The notes: a model not told the origin generated them from the letters alone. 64,000 nt of DNA from Patescibacteria group bacterium (GCA_023229665.1 JALNYW010000001.1:62001-126000), one strand, 5' to 3'. Counted from the stretch's first letter, positions 14,968 to 23,656 are shown. Translations and numbers: made by a program.

Positions 14968-15690
14968 ATGCGCTATTTCCACACGTGTTTTGTTCTGCTG
15001 CTGTTCTTCGTCTGCGGTTGTGCGGGTTTCGGCCCTCCTCCCGACAGTTCGGAGAGCCGTCCCCACTACGACATCACGGTCGAGGTCGGGGACCGCGGCT
15101 TCCTGTACGCCGTCACCCAGGAGGGCGTCTACTACACGGACGAGGAGGAGTTCGCTTCGGTGCTGATGTCCTACCAGTCCGCGCTGGACGCGGAGGGCGT
15201 GGAGCTTCGGCTCGTCCCCGGGCCCGAACTCGCGACGCACTTCGAGGAAGGGTCTGTTTCGGAGGCGCTCACTGACGGCGTCGGTGTCGCGAGGGAAGAA
15301 TTGGATGGCCCCGTGCCATTCACGCCCTACTACTTCAGCACCGGCTGTAACTACGGTTACGTGTCGGGCTGTGTCTCTCGCTCGGCGTCGTACTGCGCCG
15401 TCCGGCTCCGCGACACTCGCTACGGCGGCTCGGCCGGGCTTCGATTCGATCTGCATGCGGCCGCGTACCGTGATGCGGGCCGCGCGTGTCTCGGTCTCTA
15501 CGAGAGCGCTCGAGGTTGGATCAATTCGTGCAGTTGCAGCCCTTCGGCGCGTGACTTCGGAGAAGCAACGCGGCGAATCACCGACAGCCTCTACCAGGCA
15601 TTCCTGGCAGTCGGGTTGACGGTCGCCGCCGCAGCTTCGATGGCGAGGATGATCGCGCCTGTCGTCGCTGCAGGGGCGCTGGCGCTGTAA
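14968..15690 (+). CDS. Lipoprotein of foreign codon style, unknown function
   Basis: 240 residues from the ATG at 14968, preceded by GGAGG at 14956-14960 (seven-base spacing). The start is supported by a lipoprotein signal (RYFHTCFVLLLFFVCGCAG) with the modified Cys at about 18. The mature part has several Cys (TGCNYGYVSGCVSRSASYC, INSCSCSPS) suited to disulfides, and a hydrophobic C-terminal helix (AVGLTVAAAASMARMIAPVVAAGALAL). No family recognised. Codons favour GAG, CTC and TCG; the neighbours truB and infB do not. It has its own promoter and terminator. Confidence 0.6.
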   Translation: MRYFHTCFVLLLFFVCGCAGFGPPPDSSESRPHYDITVEVGDRGFLYAVTQEGVYYTDEEEFASVLMSYQSALDAEGVELRLVPGPELATHFEEGSVSEALTDGVGVAREELDGPVPFTPYYFSTGCNYGYVSGCVSRSASYCAVRLRDTRYGGSAGLRFDLHAAAYRDAGRACLGLYESARGWINSCSCSPSARDFGEATRRITDSLYQAFLAVGLTVAAAASMARMIAPVVAAGALAL

Positions 15691-15701
15691 GGCTCTCCCT
15701 G

Positions 15702-15730
15702 ACCGATGCTTGATGCGTCGGTTTTTTCTT
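15702..15730 (+). terminator. Intrinsic terminator after the lipoprotein gene
   Basis: Stem ACCGATGC / GCGTCGGT with loop TTGAT, followed by TTTTTCTT. Confidence 0.88.
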
Positions 15731-15748
15731 GGTATCAAGTCTTTGACT

Positions 15749-16159
15749 ATGGCTCAGCCAACAAAAAATTCCTTAAGTTCATTTTTTTTAGGTTTTTTTG
15801 GTTTTAAGCTAACCGAGGTTTTTGGAGAAAAAGTCATTTGGCGAGCGACAAACAACCCGGTGAGCTATGCGCAGCTGAAGCTAAAAGCATGGACCAACCA
15901 AGCGCGCCAACGTCTTTACCATCAGGATGTTCATTATTTATTGAATGCAACACCGCGCGAATATGAACGAGAGATGGATCCGGAGTTTGAATACTGGCCA
16001 AAAGGAGTTATTTTTATGGATATTAAGCAAGACGGCTATCTTCGCGTCGCTTTCGATCCTGCGAGCATAGATCTTGATCAAATTGTCGAATATTTACGAA
16101 GAATCGGTGTTCTGATGGAGCTGGTGGGCGATGTTATCACTATTCCGTCCAAGGGTTGA
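15749..16159 (+). CDS. Small AT-rich protein of unknown function
   Basis: 136 residues from the ATG at 15749 (context GACTATGG, no Shine-Dalgarno; TGG-TATCAA extended -10 ten bases upstream). The N-terminus has a short aromatic hydrophobic stretch (SSFFLGFFGF). The rest is soluble, with Trp/Tyr-rich helices and a C-terminal alpha/beta segment (DLDQIVEYLRRIGVLMELVGDVITI). No family recognised. Base composition is more AT-rich than infB, which follows after 31 bases with its own promoter. Confidence 0.55.
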   Translation: MAQPTKNSLSSFFLGFFGFKLTEVFGEKVIWRATNNPVSYAQLKLKAWTNQARQRLYHQDVHYLLNATPREYEREMDPEFEYWPKGVIFMDIKQDGYLRVAFDPASIDLDQIVEYLRRIGVLMELVGDVITIPSKG

Positions 16160-16184
16160 CGTTTCGCTAGAATAAGCCTAAACT
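16156..16184 (+). promoter_or_regulatory. Promoter of infB (leaderless)
   Basis: TTGACG (16156-16161), 17-base spacer, TAAACT (16179-16184); six bases then ATG. One of the clearest leaderless arrangements in the window. The -35 overlaps the stop codon of the preceding gene. Confidence 0.75.
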
Positions 16185-16190
16185 CGGCCC

Positions 16191-18209
16191 ATGAACGTAA
16201 CCGAATTAGCCCGTCGCCTGCGCGTCACCCCGCAACAACTTCTCGCCAAGCTCCCGGAGCTTGGTTTCGACATCGGTGCGCGCGCCATCAAGGTGGACGA
16301 CCGTACGGCCGACCAGATCTACAAAAAGTGGTTGGAGAACGCCCGCCGCGAACGTTTGCGCGACCAATTGGTGAAGCAGTCCCAGGTTGGCGCCAAGGAA
16401 CCGGGCGCGCCCAAGACGGACATCAAGTTGCCGTCGGTTATCTCCGTCCGTGATTTTGCCGGCAAGATGAACCTCCCGGTCACGCGCGTCATCCAGCAAT
16501 TGATGAAGGCGGGCATTCTCGCTTCGCAGAACGAGCGCATTGACTTCATGACCGCGAGCATCATCGCCGAAGAATTGGGATACACCGCGACGCCTGAATC
16601 GGAAACGGAAAAAGAATTGCAGCAGACCAGCGATGCGGAAGACCGTTTGAAACAAATCATGACATCGCAGGAAGCGACGACGCTTCAGGAGCGCGCGCCG
16701 GTCGTCGTGGTGATGGGGCACGTGGACCACGGCAAGACGCGTACGCTCGACGCCATCCGTGCCACGCACGTGATGGAAGGCGAATCCGGAGGCATCACCC
16801 AGCACATCGGCGCCTACCAGGTGGAAAAGAAGGGGAAGAAACTGACCTTCATCGACACGCCGGGCCACGAAGCGTTTACGGTGATGCGTTCGCGTGGCGC
16901 GAAGGTGGCGGACATCGCCATTCTTGTCGTGGCCGCCGACGACGGCGTACAGCCGCAGACCAAGGAAGCCGTGAACATCATCCAGGCCGCGAAGCTTCCG
17001 TTCGTGGTTGCGCTGAACAAGATTGATAAGCCGGACGCCGATCCGAACCGCGTCATGGGCCAGTTGGCCGAAGTGGGCATCACAGTCGAAGAATGGGGCG
17101 GCAAAACGCCCATGGCCAAGATTTCCGCCAAGACCGGCCAGGGCATTGATGATTTGCTTGAATTGGTTTTGCTCGTCGCCGAAGTGGAAAAGGAACGCAT
17201 CATGTCGAACCCGGATACGCGCGCGGCCGGTACTATCATCGAATCGCACGTGGACAAGGGCGAAGGCCCGGTGGCGACCGCCATCATCCAAAACGGCACG
17301 TTGAAGCGCAACGATTGGCTCGGTATTTCCGGTACAGCGTATGGCCGCGTGCGCATGATGCGCGATTGGAACGGCAAGCCGATGGAAGAAGCCCCGCCGG
17401 GAACGCCGGTGAAGATCCTTGGCTTCAAGATCGCGCCGGCCGTCGGTGACATCATGGAAGTTCCGGCTGATCCGAAACTGCTCGAGCAGAAAAAGGCCCG
17501 CACGTCCGCTCGTCAGGTCACGGAAACGCTCACGGCCACCAAGCAGACGCCGGTCGAAGGGGAGGAAGGTGAAGTGAAGAAGGTGATGCTGAACGTCATC
17601 CTCAAAACCGACGTGCTCGGTTCGTTGGAAGCCATTCTCGGCACGCTGGAAAAGATCAAGCATGATTTGGTGGGCGTCGAAGTCATCCAGCGCGGTCTCG
17701 GCAACGTGACCGAAGCGGACATCGAACGCGCGGCCAACTCCAAGCCGTCGGTCGTGTATGGATTCAACGTCATGGTGCCGACGCCGATCGAAGTCATGGC
17801 GCGCGACAAGACCGTGGACGTGAAAAAGACAAAGATTATTTACGACATTTTCGACGATGTGGTGGCGCGCTTGAACGCCCTCTTGCCGCAGGAAAAGATC
17901 ATCACCGAACTCGGAACCGGCGAAGTGGCGGCCGTGTTCCGCACCGAACCGGGCCGCATGGTGGTCGGTATGAGAGTGAAGACGGGCAAGTTGGCCGCGG
18001 AAGCCAAGGTCCGCATTTACCGCAACGAGGAGATCATCGGCGATGGCGTGATCGAATCGCTGCAAAGCGGCAAGTCGGCCGTCAAAGAAGTCGGCGCAGG
18101 CACGGAATGCGGGTTGTCCTACAAGGGCAAGATCAAGCTCCAAGTCGGCGACCGTTTGGACGCGTACACGGAAGAATCCAAGGCGCGCAAACTCGAATCG
18201 TTCCGTTAA
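16191..18209 (+). CDS. infB: Translation initiation factor IF-2
   Basis: 672 residues. GTPase that brings initiator tRNA to the ribosome. N-terminal IF2_N helices (MNVTELARRLRVTPQQLLAK and a second copy near PSVISVRDFAGKMNLP), then the G domain with GHVDHGKT, GGITQHIG, DTPGHEAF, NKID and SAKTG, followed by the beta-barrel and C-terminal tRNA-binding domains. It is a short bacterial IF-2 without the long low-complexity N-terminal region. Monocistronic, ending at a shared terminator with the convergent SulP gene. Confidence 0.97.
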   Translation: MNVTELARRLRVTPQQLLAKLPELGFDIGARAIKVDDRTADQIYKKWLENARRERLRDQLVKQSQVGAKEPGAPKTDIKLPSVISVRDFAGKMNLPVTRVIQQLMKAGILASQNERIDFMTASIIAEELGYTATPESETEKELQQTSDAEDRLKQIMTSQEATTLQERAPVVVVMGHVDHGKTRTLDAIRATHVMEGESGGITQHIGAYQVEKKGKKLTFIDTPGHEAFTVMRSRGAKVADIAILVVAADDGVQPQTKEAVNIIQAAKLPFVVALNKIDKPDADPNRVMGQLAEVGITVEEWGGKTPMAKISAKTGQGIDDLLELVLLVAEVEKERIMSNPDTRAAGTIIESHVDKGEGPVATAIIQNGTLKRNDWLGISGTAYGRVRMMRDWNGKPMEEAPPGTPVKILGFKIAPAVGDIMEVPADPKLLEQKKARTSARQVTETLTATKQTPVEGEEGEVKKVMLNVILKTDVLGSLEAILGTLEKIKHDLVGVEVIQRGLGNVTEADIERAANSKPSVVYGFNVMVPTPIEVMARDKTVDVKKTKIIYDIFDDVVARLNALLPQEKIITELGTGEVAAVFRTEPGRMVVGMRVKTGKLAAEAKVRIYRNEEIIGDGVIESLQSGKSAVKEVGAGTECGLSYKGKIKLQVGDRLDAYTEESKARKLESFR

Positions 18210-18215
18210 ACAAAA

Positions 18216-18244
18216 AAACTCCCCCGTGATGCGGGGGAGTTTTG
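18216..18244. terminator. Bidirectional terminator between infB and the SulP gene
   Basis: Stem AAAACTCCCCC / GGGGGAGTTTT plus a G-C pair, with A/T runs on both sides. Confidence 0.9.
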
Positions 18245-18245
18245 A

Positions 18246-19865
18246 TTATTGGCAGGTGATTTCTTTGATGGCGTGCGAGGTGCGATCGTAGATGCGCCCT
18301 TTTTCTTTCAGGGTTTTGTACACGCGGCTCTTTTCGAGCATGTCTTTGATGAGGGGATTGATCCCGGAAATGGCGACGAGTTTGCCCTCTTTTTCGAGCT
18401 CGTCCACGATTTCTTCAAGCGCGTCCAATCCGTCCACGTCGAGAAGGTACAGATGGCGCAAACGCAGGATGATGGTCTTCGCGACATGCGCCTTGGTGTG
18501 GAAGTGTTCCAGGTGCGATTCCGCGTTCAAGTAGGCGAGCTGTCCCGTGAACGAATAGATGAGCACGTCATCCGGCTGCATGGGTGCCTCTTCTTTTTCA
18601 TGCACGATTTTGTGCGAGCAGCCGTCGGCGTGCTGGAGCACGAGTTCAAACGGTCCATGCGCGATTTTTTCCGCGAAGACCAGGAGCGCGGCCACGGTTC
18701 CGAACGCGACGCCCATAATCGGATCTTCCACCACGCTGATGAGAGCCGTAATCATGGCGATGGCAAATCCGCGGCGGTCCTGCTGCCAATAACGCTTGAG
18801 ATGGTGCATCTCGACCATGCGCACGGCTACGAAAACGAGCACGGCGGCGATAAAGGCCATCGGGACGTATTTAAACCAGGGGAGGAGAAGCAATGAGACG
18901 ATGACAACGGTCGCCGAGCTGATCATGGCGGCGGTTTGATGGGTCGCGCCGTTCTTTACGTTGGTAGATGTGCGGGCAAGCGCGGCCGTGGCCGGCAATC
19001 CGCCCATGAATCCGGAAGCGAGGTTCGCCAATCCCAAACCGAACATCTCCTTGCGGCGGTCGTATTTCGTGCCCGTCATGCCGTCCGCCATCTTCGCCGA
19101 GACCATGGTTTCGATGATGGCGATAAGGGCGACGGCGAGCGCCGTCGTGATGAGGGTATTGTCCGGCATGACCAGGCCGTGGAATTCGAACAGACGTCCG
19201 CCGATATCGGCGAACTTGTCTTTCAAGGTGAGGAGTTGGAAGGGAAGATGCCCTTCGGTGGCGAGCTTGCCTATCAGGACCGCGACCGGCGTGAGGACGA
19301 TAACGCCCGGGATCTTCGGAACCTTCTTTAACAGCAAAAATAACAGGCCGAGAGCGATGACAAACAAGACGGCGGAAGGCCAGGCTGTCTGTCCGACATG
19401 GCTCAACGATTCGATGACATTTTCGATGAATTTTTCGTGCTTCGGCACGCCGACGAGTCCGAGCGCGTAATCAAGCTGGTTGAGCGAGATGATGAAAGCC
19501 ACGCCCAATGTAAAGCCATGGATGGCGCTGCCCGGGACGAAAATCAGCCAACGTTCCAGCTTGAGGGCCCAGGCAATGAGGACCAGGATGCCCGCGACAA
19601 AGGCCACCATGGGCAAGGTCTGGGCGCCATGGGAAAAGGCATACGCGGCAAGGAGACCGGAAAGCGCTCCGGTCGGGCCGACGATATTGAATTTACTCCC
19701 GCCGAAGAGGGCGGCGAATAATCCGGCCCAGACGGCCGTGATAATGCCCATGGTGGGCGTGGCGAGCGAGGCAACGGCGAGCGAAACCGAAAGGGGAATG
19801 GAGACGAGGCCGACCGTGATGCCGGCGCGCCAATTTTCCTGAAGTTTGGCCATGACGTGGTTCAT
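18246..19865 (-). CDS. SulP/SLC26-family anion transporter with STAS domain
   Basis: 539 residues from MNHVMAKLQENWRAGITVGL; the ATG four codons later is an alternative. The long upstream open frame is antisense to trxA and is not used. About 10-12 membrane segments carry SulP landmarks such as GLVSIPLSVSLAVA, VGPTGALSGLLAAYAF and GLANLASGFMGGLPATAALARTSTNVKNGA. A C-terminal STAS domain (~430-539, DDVLIYSFTGQLAYLNAE, LLDVDGLDALEEI) regulates such carriers. Substrates of the family are sulfate, bicarbonate or dicarboxylates; the sequence alone does not decide. Divergent from trxA. Confidence 0.9.
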   Translation of the reverse strand: MNHVMAKLQENWRAGITVGLVSIPLSVSLAVASLATPTMGIITAVWAGLFAALFGGSKFNIVGPTGALSGLLAAYAFSHGAQTLPMVAFVAGILVLIAWALKLERWLIFVPGSAIHGFTLGVAFIISLNQLDYALGLVGVPKHEKFIENVIESLSHVGQTAWPSAVLFVIALGLLFLLLKKVPKIPGVIVLTPVAVLIGKLATEGHLPFQLLTLKDKFADIGGRLFEFHGLVMPDNTLITTALAVALIAIIETMVSAKMADGMTGTKYDRRKEMFGLGLANLASGFMGGLPATAALARTSTNVKNGATHQTAAMISSATVVIVSLLLLPWFKYVPMAFIAAVLVFVAVRMVEMHHLKRYWQQDRRGFAIAMITALISVVEDPIMGVAFGTVAALLVFAEKIAHGPFELVLQHADGCSHKIVHEKEEAPMQPDDVLIYSFTGQLAYLNAESHLEHFHTKAHVAKTIILRLRHLYLLDVDGLDALEEIVDELEKEGKLVAISGINPLIKDMLEKSRVYKTLKEKGRIYDRTSHAIKEITCQ

Positions 19866-19876
19866 AAGAGGACGCA

Positions 19877-19906
19877 ATAATGCCTCCGACCCCTGATCGC
19901 CGTCAA
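19877..19906 (-). promoter_or_regulatory. Promoter of the SulP gene
   Basis: TTGACG (19901-19906), 18-base spacer, CATTAT (19877-19882) on the minus strand, 11 bases before the ATG at 19865. Confidence 0.6.
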
Positions 19907-19986
19907 CTTGCCGGGTCTTGTCGCCGGCGGCACCCCGTTCTACCATGCCGAAACGGTACGATTCGATTCTATCCAACTCTAAATGT

Positions 19987-20310
19987 ATGGCACACACGTA
20001 TACTGACGCGAATTTTGAAAGCGACGTTTTAAAAAGCGATGTCCCGGTCGTGGTGGATTTTTGGGCCGAGTGGTGCCCCCCATGCAAACTCATGGGCCCG
20101 ATCGTGGAAGAAGTGGCCGGGGAAATCGACGAAGCGAAAATGAAGATCGGCAAATTGGACGTGGATGCGAACCAGACGACGGCCATGAAATATAATGTCA
20201 TGTCCATCCCGACCATGTTGGTATTCAAGAACGGCGAAGTGGCGGACAAGATCGTGGGCAGCATGCCGAAGGAGAAATTAATGGAGAAGCTTGCCCCGCA
20301 TCTCGCCTAA
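19987..20310 (+). CDS. trxA: Thioredoxin with CPPC active site
   Basis: 107 residues starting MAHTYTDANFES. Active site WAEWCPPCKLMGPI, cis-Pro loop MSIPTMLVFKNG and GSMPKEKLMEKL at the end give a standard thioredoxin fold. The usual CGPC is CPPC, which shifts redox potential in other thioredoxins. It is reduced by the thioredoxin reductase encoded two bases downstream, with which it is clearly co-transcribed. The next ATG upstream in frame (19945) would add 14 residues without homology. Confidence 0.94.
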   Translation: MAHTYTDANFESDVLKSDVPVVVDFWAEWCPPCKLMGPIVEEVAGEIDEAKMKIGKLDVDANQTTAMKYNVMSIPTMLVFKNGEVADKIVGSMPKEKLMEKLAPHLA

Positions 20311-20312
20311 GT

Positions 20313-21227
20313 ATGCGTTCTGTCGCGATTATCGGATCCGGACCCGCCGGTTGGACGGCCGCGATTTACGCCGCACGCGCGAGTCTCAATCCGATTTTGT
20401 TCGAGGGGAGCGAGCCGGGCGGCCAATTAATGACGACCACGGAAGTCGAAAACTTCCCGGGCTTCATCCACGGGATCCAGGGCCCGGAATTGATGCAGGT
20501 CTTGCGCGAACAGGCGAAGCGTTTTGGCACCGAAATCGTTTCGGCCATGGTCGAATCGCTGAAGCAGGTGGAGGGGGGCTTCGAGCTGGTCTCCAACGGA
20601 CAAACCTATCGGGCGCAAACCGTGATCCTTTCTACCGGGGCCACGGCCAAACGCCTCGGTCTCGAATCGGAAAAGCGTTTATATGGGCGCGGCGTATCCG
20701 CCTGCGCCACATGTGACGGATTCTTCTTCAAGGGAAAGAACGTGATCGTGGTCGGCGGGGGAGACAGCGCCATGGAAGAGTCGTCCTTTCTTACGCGTTT
20801 TGCGGAGAAGGTCTATCTCGTCCATCGTCGCGATTCCTTCCGCGCGTCCAAGATCATGCAGGACCGCGTAAAAGCCAACCCGAAGATTGAAATCATCTGG
20901 AATTCGGAAGTGACGGATATTCTCGGAGAAGAAAAAGTCACGGCAGCTGTATTGAAAAATATTGTCACCGGTGAAACGCGTGAGATGCCGATTGACGGCG
21001 TCTTTGCCGCCATCGGGCACGCGCCGAATATTTCACTCGTGCAAGGATTGGTGGATTTGGACGAGAAAGGGTATGTCGTTACGCTTCCGGGCAGCACTCG
21101 CACCAATGTCCCGGGATTGTTTGCCTGCGGCGACGTGCAAGATGCCAAGTACCGCCAGGCCATCACGGCCGCGGGCACCGGATGCATGGCTGCGCTTGAT
21201 GCCGAGCGTTTCCTCTCAGGCCACTAA
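20313..21227 (+). CDS. trxB: Thioredoxin reductase
   Basis: 304 residues. FAD site GSGPAGWTAAIYAARA, active-site ACATCDG, NADPH site GGGDSAMEES and the C-terminal FAD motif GLFACGDVQD. Reduces TrxA with NADPH. Length is normal for the low-molecular-weight type. Starts two bases after trxA and ends at a strong terminator. Confidence 0.96.
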   Translation: MRSVAIIGSGPAGWTAAIYAARASLNPILFEGSEPGGQLMTTTEVENFPGFIHGIQGPELMQVLREQAKRFGTEIVSAMVESLKQVEGGFELVSNGQTYRAQTVILSTGATAKRLGLESEKRLYGRGVSACATCDGFFFKGKNVIVVGGGDSAMEESSFLTRFAEKVYLVHRRDSFRASKIMQDRVKANPKIEIIWNSEVTDILGEEKVTAAVLKNIVTGETREMPIDGVFAAIGHAPNISLVQGLVDLDEKGYVVTLPGSTRTNVPGLFACGDVQDAKYRQAITAAGTGCMAALDAERFLSGH

Positions 21228-21228
21228 A

Positions 21229-21258
21229 CAAAATACCCACCGAACGGTGGGTATTTTG
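21229..21258. terminator. Bidirectional terminator between trxB and the minus-strand RNA
   Basis: Perfect 13-bp stem CAAAATACCCACC / GGTGGGTATTTTG. On the plus strand it ends trxB; on the minus strand it would end the structured RNA that starts near 21507. Confidence 0.88.
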
Positions 21259-21470
21259 ATCGCGGGACAAACACTTAAGCAATCCGCATCCAAGAAATGT
21301 TTCTCTAGGGGAGAGCGAGTCCGAAGACCTGCGGCACCCTACTGAAACATTCCATGCTTGTCGTGGACGCGGATTGCTAAAGGGCTCGTCGGTCGTCGCA
21401 ACTTATCAAATGTTTGGCCTCTCGTCAAGGACCTCTGGATAACCTGTTTTATTTGCTAAGGTTGGCGGTT

Positions 21471-21499
21471 AAAAAGATCGCCCAGAGGCGAGCTTTTTT
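21471..21499. terminator. Terminator-like hairpin near the 5' end of the candidate RNA
   Basis: Stem AAAAAGATCGCC / GGCGAGCTTTTTT (one mismatch) with loop CAGA and T-runs on both strands. On the minus strand it would yield a ~40-nt RNA, as an attenuator would. Confidence 0.6.
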
Positions 21500-21513
21500 G
21501 CGCACTCGTTGGC

Positions 21514-21542
21514 ATCATAGCACAAAAAGATGCTTTTGTCAA
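21514..21542 (-). promoter_or_regulatory. Strong promoter of the candidate non-coding RNA
   Basis: TTGACA (21537-21542), 17-base spacer, TATGAT (21514-21519), with TGc just before the -10. It is the best sigma-70 consensus match in the window. The next downstream minus-strand gene is trxB in antisense, so the product is most likely an RNA. Confidence 0.8.
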
Positions 21543-21574
21543 GTTTCATGGCTTATTTAAGCCAAAACCCCTAT

Positions 21575-23473
21575 TTAATTGGGATTATTGACGCCTGTTT
21601 CGTCCACCGTGCTTTGGGAGAGGGCGACCTCCTCCGGCGTCGCACCAATCAGACAAACGGCGCCCCACGGTTTGTAGTAGCTGGTGAACGTTTCTTTCTT
21701 GTAGGTTCCATCGGCGTACGCGACCGCATAGTCAAAGGCGGCGCTCGCGCCGGCATGGGCGGATTCCGTACATTTTTTAACGCCGACGGGCAAGCTCGTG
21801 GTTGGGATCAGCTTCGTGGGAGGGGCGGCGACGATATTGTATATGCGGGGCTTAGTGCTCGACGTCACGCGTCCGTCATCCGTGCCCCAGACGAAGAACA
21901 AGAGGTTATCGCCTTGGATTTGCGAGGTCAGGAGCAGGTGGCCGGGCGTATCATTCTTGAATCGAAAGTCCGGAGCCGGATCGTAAATCGTGGCATCGGT
22001 TCCGGCCGGTTCGTAATAGCGGACGCGGTAGCTATGGTTGCGGCGTTCGACGATAGGCATGCCGGCCGCCAGGGCGGCGCGGAAACTCGTCGTCCCGACT
22101 TGGCAGAGACCGCCGCCATATTCCGGAACGGTTTGGTTGCCTTTGATGACGAGTTCGGGAAGCCAGCCATGGGCGCCGTCAATTTCGCCCAAAACGCCGA
22201 GCTGCGAAAAGTTTTCGCCCGGAGGAATCAAGACGCCGTTCATTTTCGCTTTCCCAAGCGCGATGTTTTTGCGGCGATTGGCAGGCGATCCGGAAAAATC
22301 GGAACGTCCGACCCCAAGCAGGTCGGTAATGCCAAGGCGTTCGGCGTCTTCGCCGGTAATTTTTGGCGTGATGGTCTTCAGCGAAAGCGTGGATGTGGGG
22401 GCGCGGCGATCCCAGGCGGCCATCAAATCCGCGCCGGTTTTCTGTCCGTCAACGACGATCCCTTCGGCCGGTGCGGCGAATTCCGTCATTTTGCCCTCGG
22501 CATTGATCTTCAAGCTCCCGTCTTTCGGTTCGACTAAGTACGCTTTCACGAATGGCGCCAAGCCCCGTGAAACGCGTTCCGCATCCAAAGAGAGCACGGC
22601 GCCGGAGGCGGTTGAGCTGGGCGCGACCCATCCGGCGACGGTCGAAGTAGTGACGGCATAGCGCTTTCCTTCGTGCACAAACGTATGCGAGGCGCGCGAC
22701 AGGAAGCTCGGAACCTGGGATGTTAACGATTCCAAATCACGGGCCGTTACGCGGGGGATGATGGTGGTCGTGCGGATAAGAATCGGCTGGAAGCTCAGGC
22801 GCTGGGCTTGGGCGATGAGGGTTTTTGCCGCCTCCCTGCTGTCGCCCGCGCGTCCGTTCTTTTCCGGGATGACGCGAACGGAAAGCTCGGTGCTTGAAGC
22901 CGTTCCCGTGGCCGTCGTTACTTCGAGGCGGGCATCTTCCGGGGTACGGGAATATTTGGAGACCTCGCCTTCCAGGAGGCGTTCAATCAAAAGGGTATTC
23001 GCTTCAGGCACGAGATCGAGGTTGGCGCGCCGAACAAGAAGGCTGAAGCGCGTAAAAGCGTCACCGACCGCGCCTGCGCCGCGGCCCATCAAATACGCAT
23101 CGTTCGAGGCCTTTTCCACGTCAAAACGGAAAAGATCTTGCGACACGTCGGGATCATCAACGCCGAGCGTGGTGGCAGGCAGATCAAAAGCCGCTTCGCC
23201 AAAGCGGAACTGGAATCCAGGTTGAAGCGACCGGTTCACATGCGCCTGAATCGCCTGTTGGGCCTGGGCGCGGGTCAGTCCATCCAAACGCAAACCGGCG
23301 ACGCTCACCCCGGGGAAAATCCGGTTTCGGTAGGTGGTTTCGAATCCATAGGCAGCCGCTCCCATCCCCGTGACGAGGATGATGGCGAATGCGCCTCCCA
23401 GGCCAATCCAGGCATACAGCTCTTTTCGGGTGCGGGGGCGTTTTTCCGCGTGGAGATTCGGGGTGTGTTCCAT
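21575..23473 (-). CDS. VanW-family membrane-anchored wall protein
   Basis: 632 residues from MEHTPNLHAEKRP (a longer frame start lacks support). One membrane helix at ~21-45 (YAWIGLGGAFAIILVTGMGAAAYGF), two putative peptidoglycan-binding-type domains (~55-330), then the VanW domain with GENFSQLGVLGEI, VPEYGGGLCQVGTTSFRAAL and RRNHSYRVRYYEP. VanW proteins accompany vancomycin-resistance clusters and cell-wall genes; the biochemical role is unsettled. Last gene of hsp20-orf-vanW, one base after the small ORF. Confidence 0.85.
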   Translation of the reverse strand: MEHTPNLHAEKRPRTRKELYAWIGLGGAFAIILVTGMGAAAYGFETTYRNRIFPGVSVAGLRLDGLTRAQAQQAIQAHVNRSLQPGFQFRFGEAAFDLPATTLGVDDPDVSQDLFRFDVEKASNDAYLMGRGAGAVGDAFTRFSLLVRRANLDLVPEANTLLIERLLEGEVSKYSRTPEDARLEVTTATGTASSTELSVRVIPEKNGRAGDSREAAKTLIAQAQRLSFQPILIRTTTIIPRVTARDLESLTSQVPSFLSRASHTFVHEGKRYAVTTSTVAGWVAPSSTASGAVLSLDAERVSRGLAPFVKAYLVEPKDGSLKINAEGKMTEFAAPAEGIVVDGQKTGADLMAAWDRRAPTSTLSLKTITPKITGEDAERLGITDLLGVGRSDFSGSPANRRKNIALGKAKMNGVLIPPGENFSQLGVLGEIDGAHGWLPELVIKGNQTVPEYGGGLCQVGTTSFRAALAAGMPIVERRNHSYRVRYYEPAGTDATIYDPAPDFRFKNDTPGHLLLTSQIQGDNLLFFVWGTDDGRVTSSTKPRIYNIVAAPPTKLIPTTSLPVGVKKCTESAHAGASAAFDYAVAYADGTYKKETFTSYYKPWGAVCLIGATPEEVALSQSTVDETGVNNPN

Positions 23474-23474
23474 A

Positions 23475-23648
23475 TCAGGAAGTTGGTTTGGCGGGTTGTG
23501 TGAGCAGTTCATTCAAAAGATCCCGGGCGAGCTGCTCTTTGCCGCCTTGGATGCGGACCAGAGTCAGTTCACGGCCTTCTGGATCTTGCGCGGTAAGAAT
23601 GCCGTTCTGATCGGCGGTGACGGTAAGTTGATAGGGGAGGTTCGGCAT
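23475..23648 (-). CDS. Small protein between hsp20 and the VanW gene
   Basis: 57 residues, MPNLPYQLTVTADQNGILTA at the N-terminus and a Leu-rich helix (KEQLARDLLNELLTQ) at the end. Eight bases after the hsp20 stop and one base before the VanW start, so it is part of that operon. The beta-then-helix pattern suggests a small folded domain; no family recognised. Confidence 0.6.
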   Translation of the reverse strand: MPNLPYQLTVTADQNGILTAQDPEGRELTLVRIQGGKEQLARDLLNELLTQPAKPTS

Positions 23649-23656
23649 AGAAACGG

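Larger units (their letters stand above)
21229..21507 (-). ncRNA. Candidate structured non-coding RNA
   Basis: This 347-base gap between trxB and the VanW gene holds no ORF. On the minus strand a near-consensus promoter (21514-21542) drives a predicted RNA of up to ~270 nt. Its 3' half folds into a long interrupted hairpin: 14-bp closing stem (21279-21292 with 21364-21377), AATGTTTC/GAAACATT (21296-21303 with 21344-21351), TAGGG/CCCTA, and an apical stem with a C(UUCG)G tetraloop (21322-21325). The one imperfect pair of the closing stem is a G-U wobble on the minus strand but an A-C mismatch on the plus strand, which favours the minus strand. A second hairpin with a T-run (21471-21499) lies just after the start and could terminate early. 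It lacks the SRP, RNase P and tmRNA core motifs; identity unknown. Confidence 0.6.

Noticed and set aside
16206..18143. 645-codon open frame antisense to infB
   Set aside because: Shadow of a highly conserved gene; the product is His/Arg-rich with no motif.
21260..21507. tmRNA, SRP RNA or RNase P RNA as the identity of the structured RNA
   Set aside because: No tRNA-like 3' domain with CCA, no GGUC..GGAAGGNAGCAGC SRP core, and no RNase P conserved core. A possible tag frame (GCA AAT AAA ...) does not end in the usual LAA. 6S RNA could not be excluded or supported.
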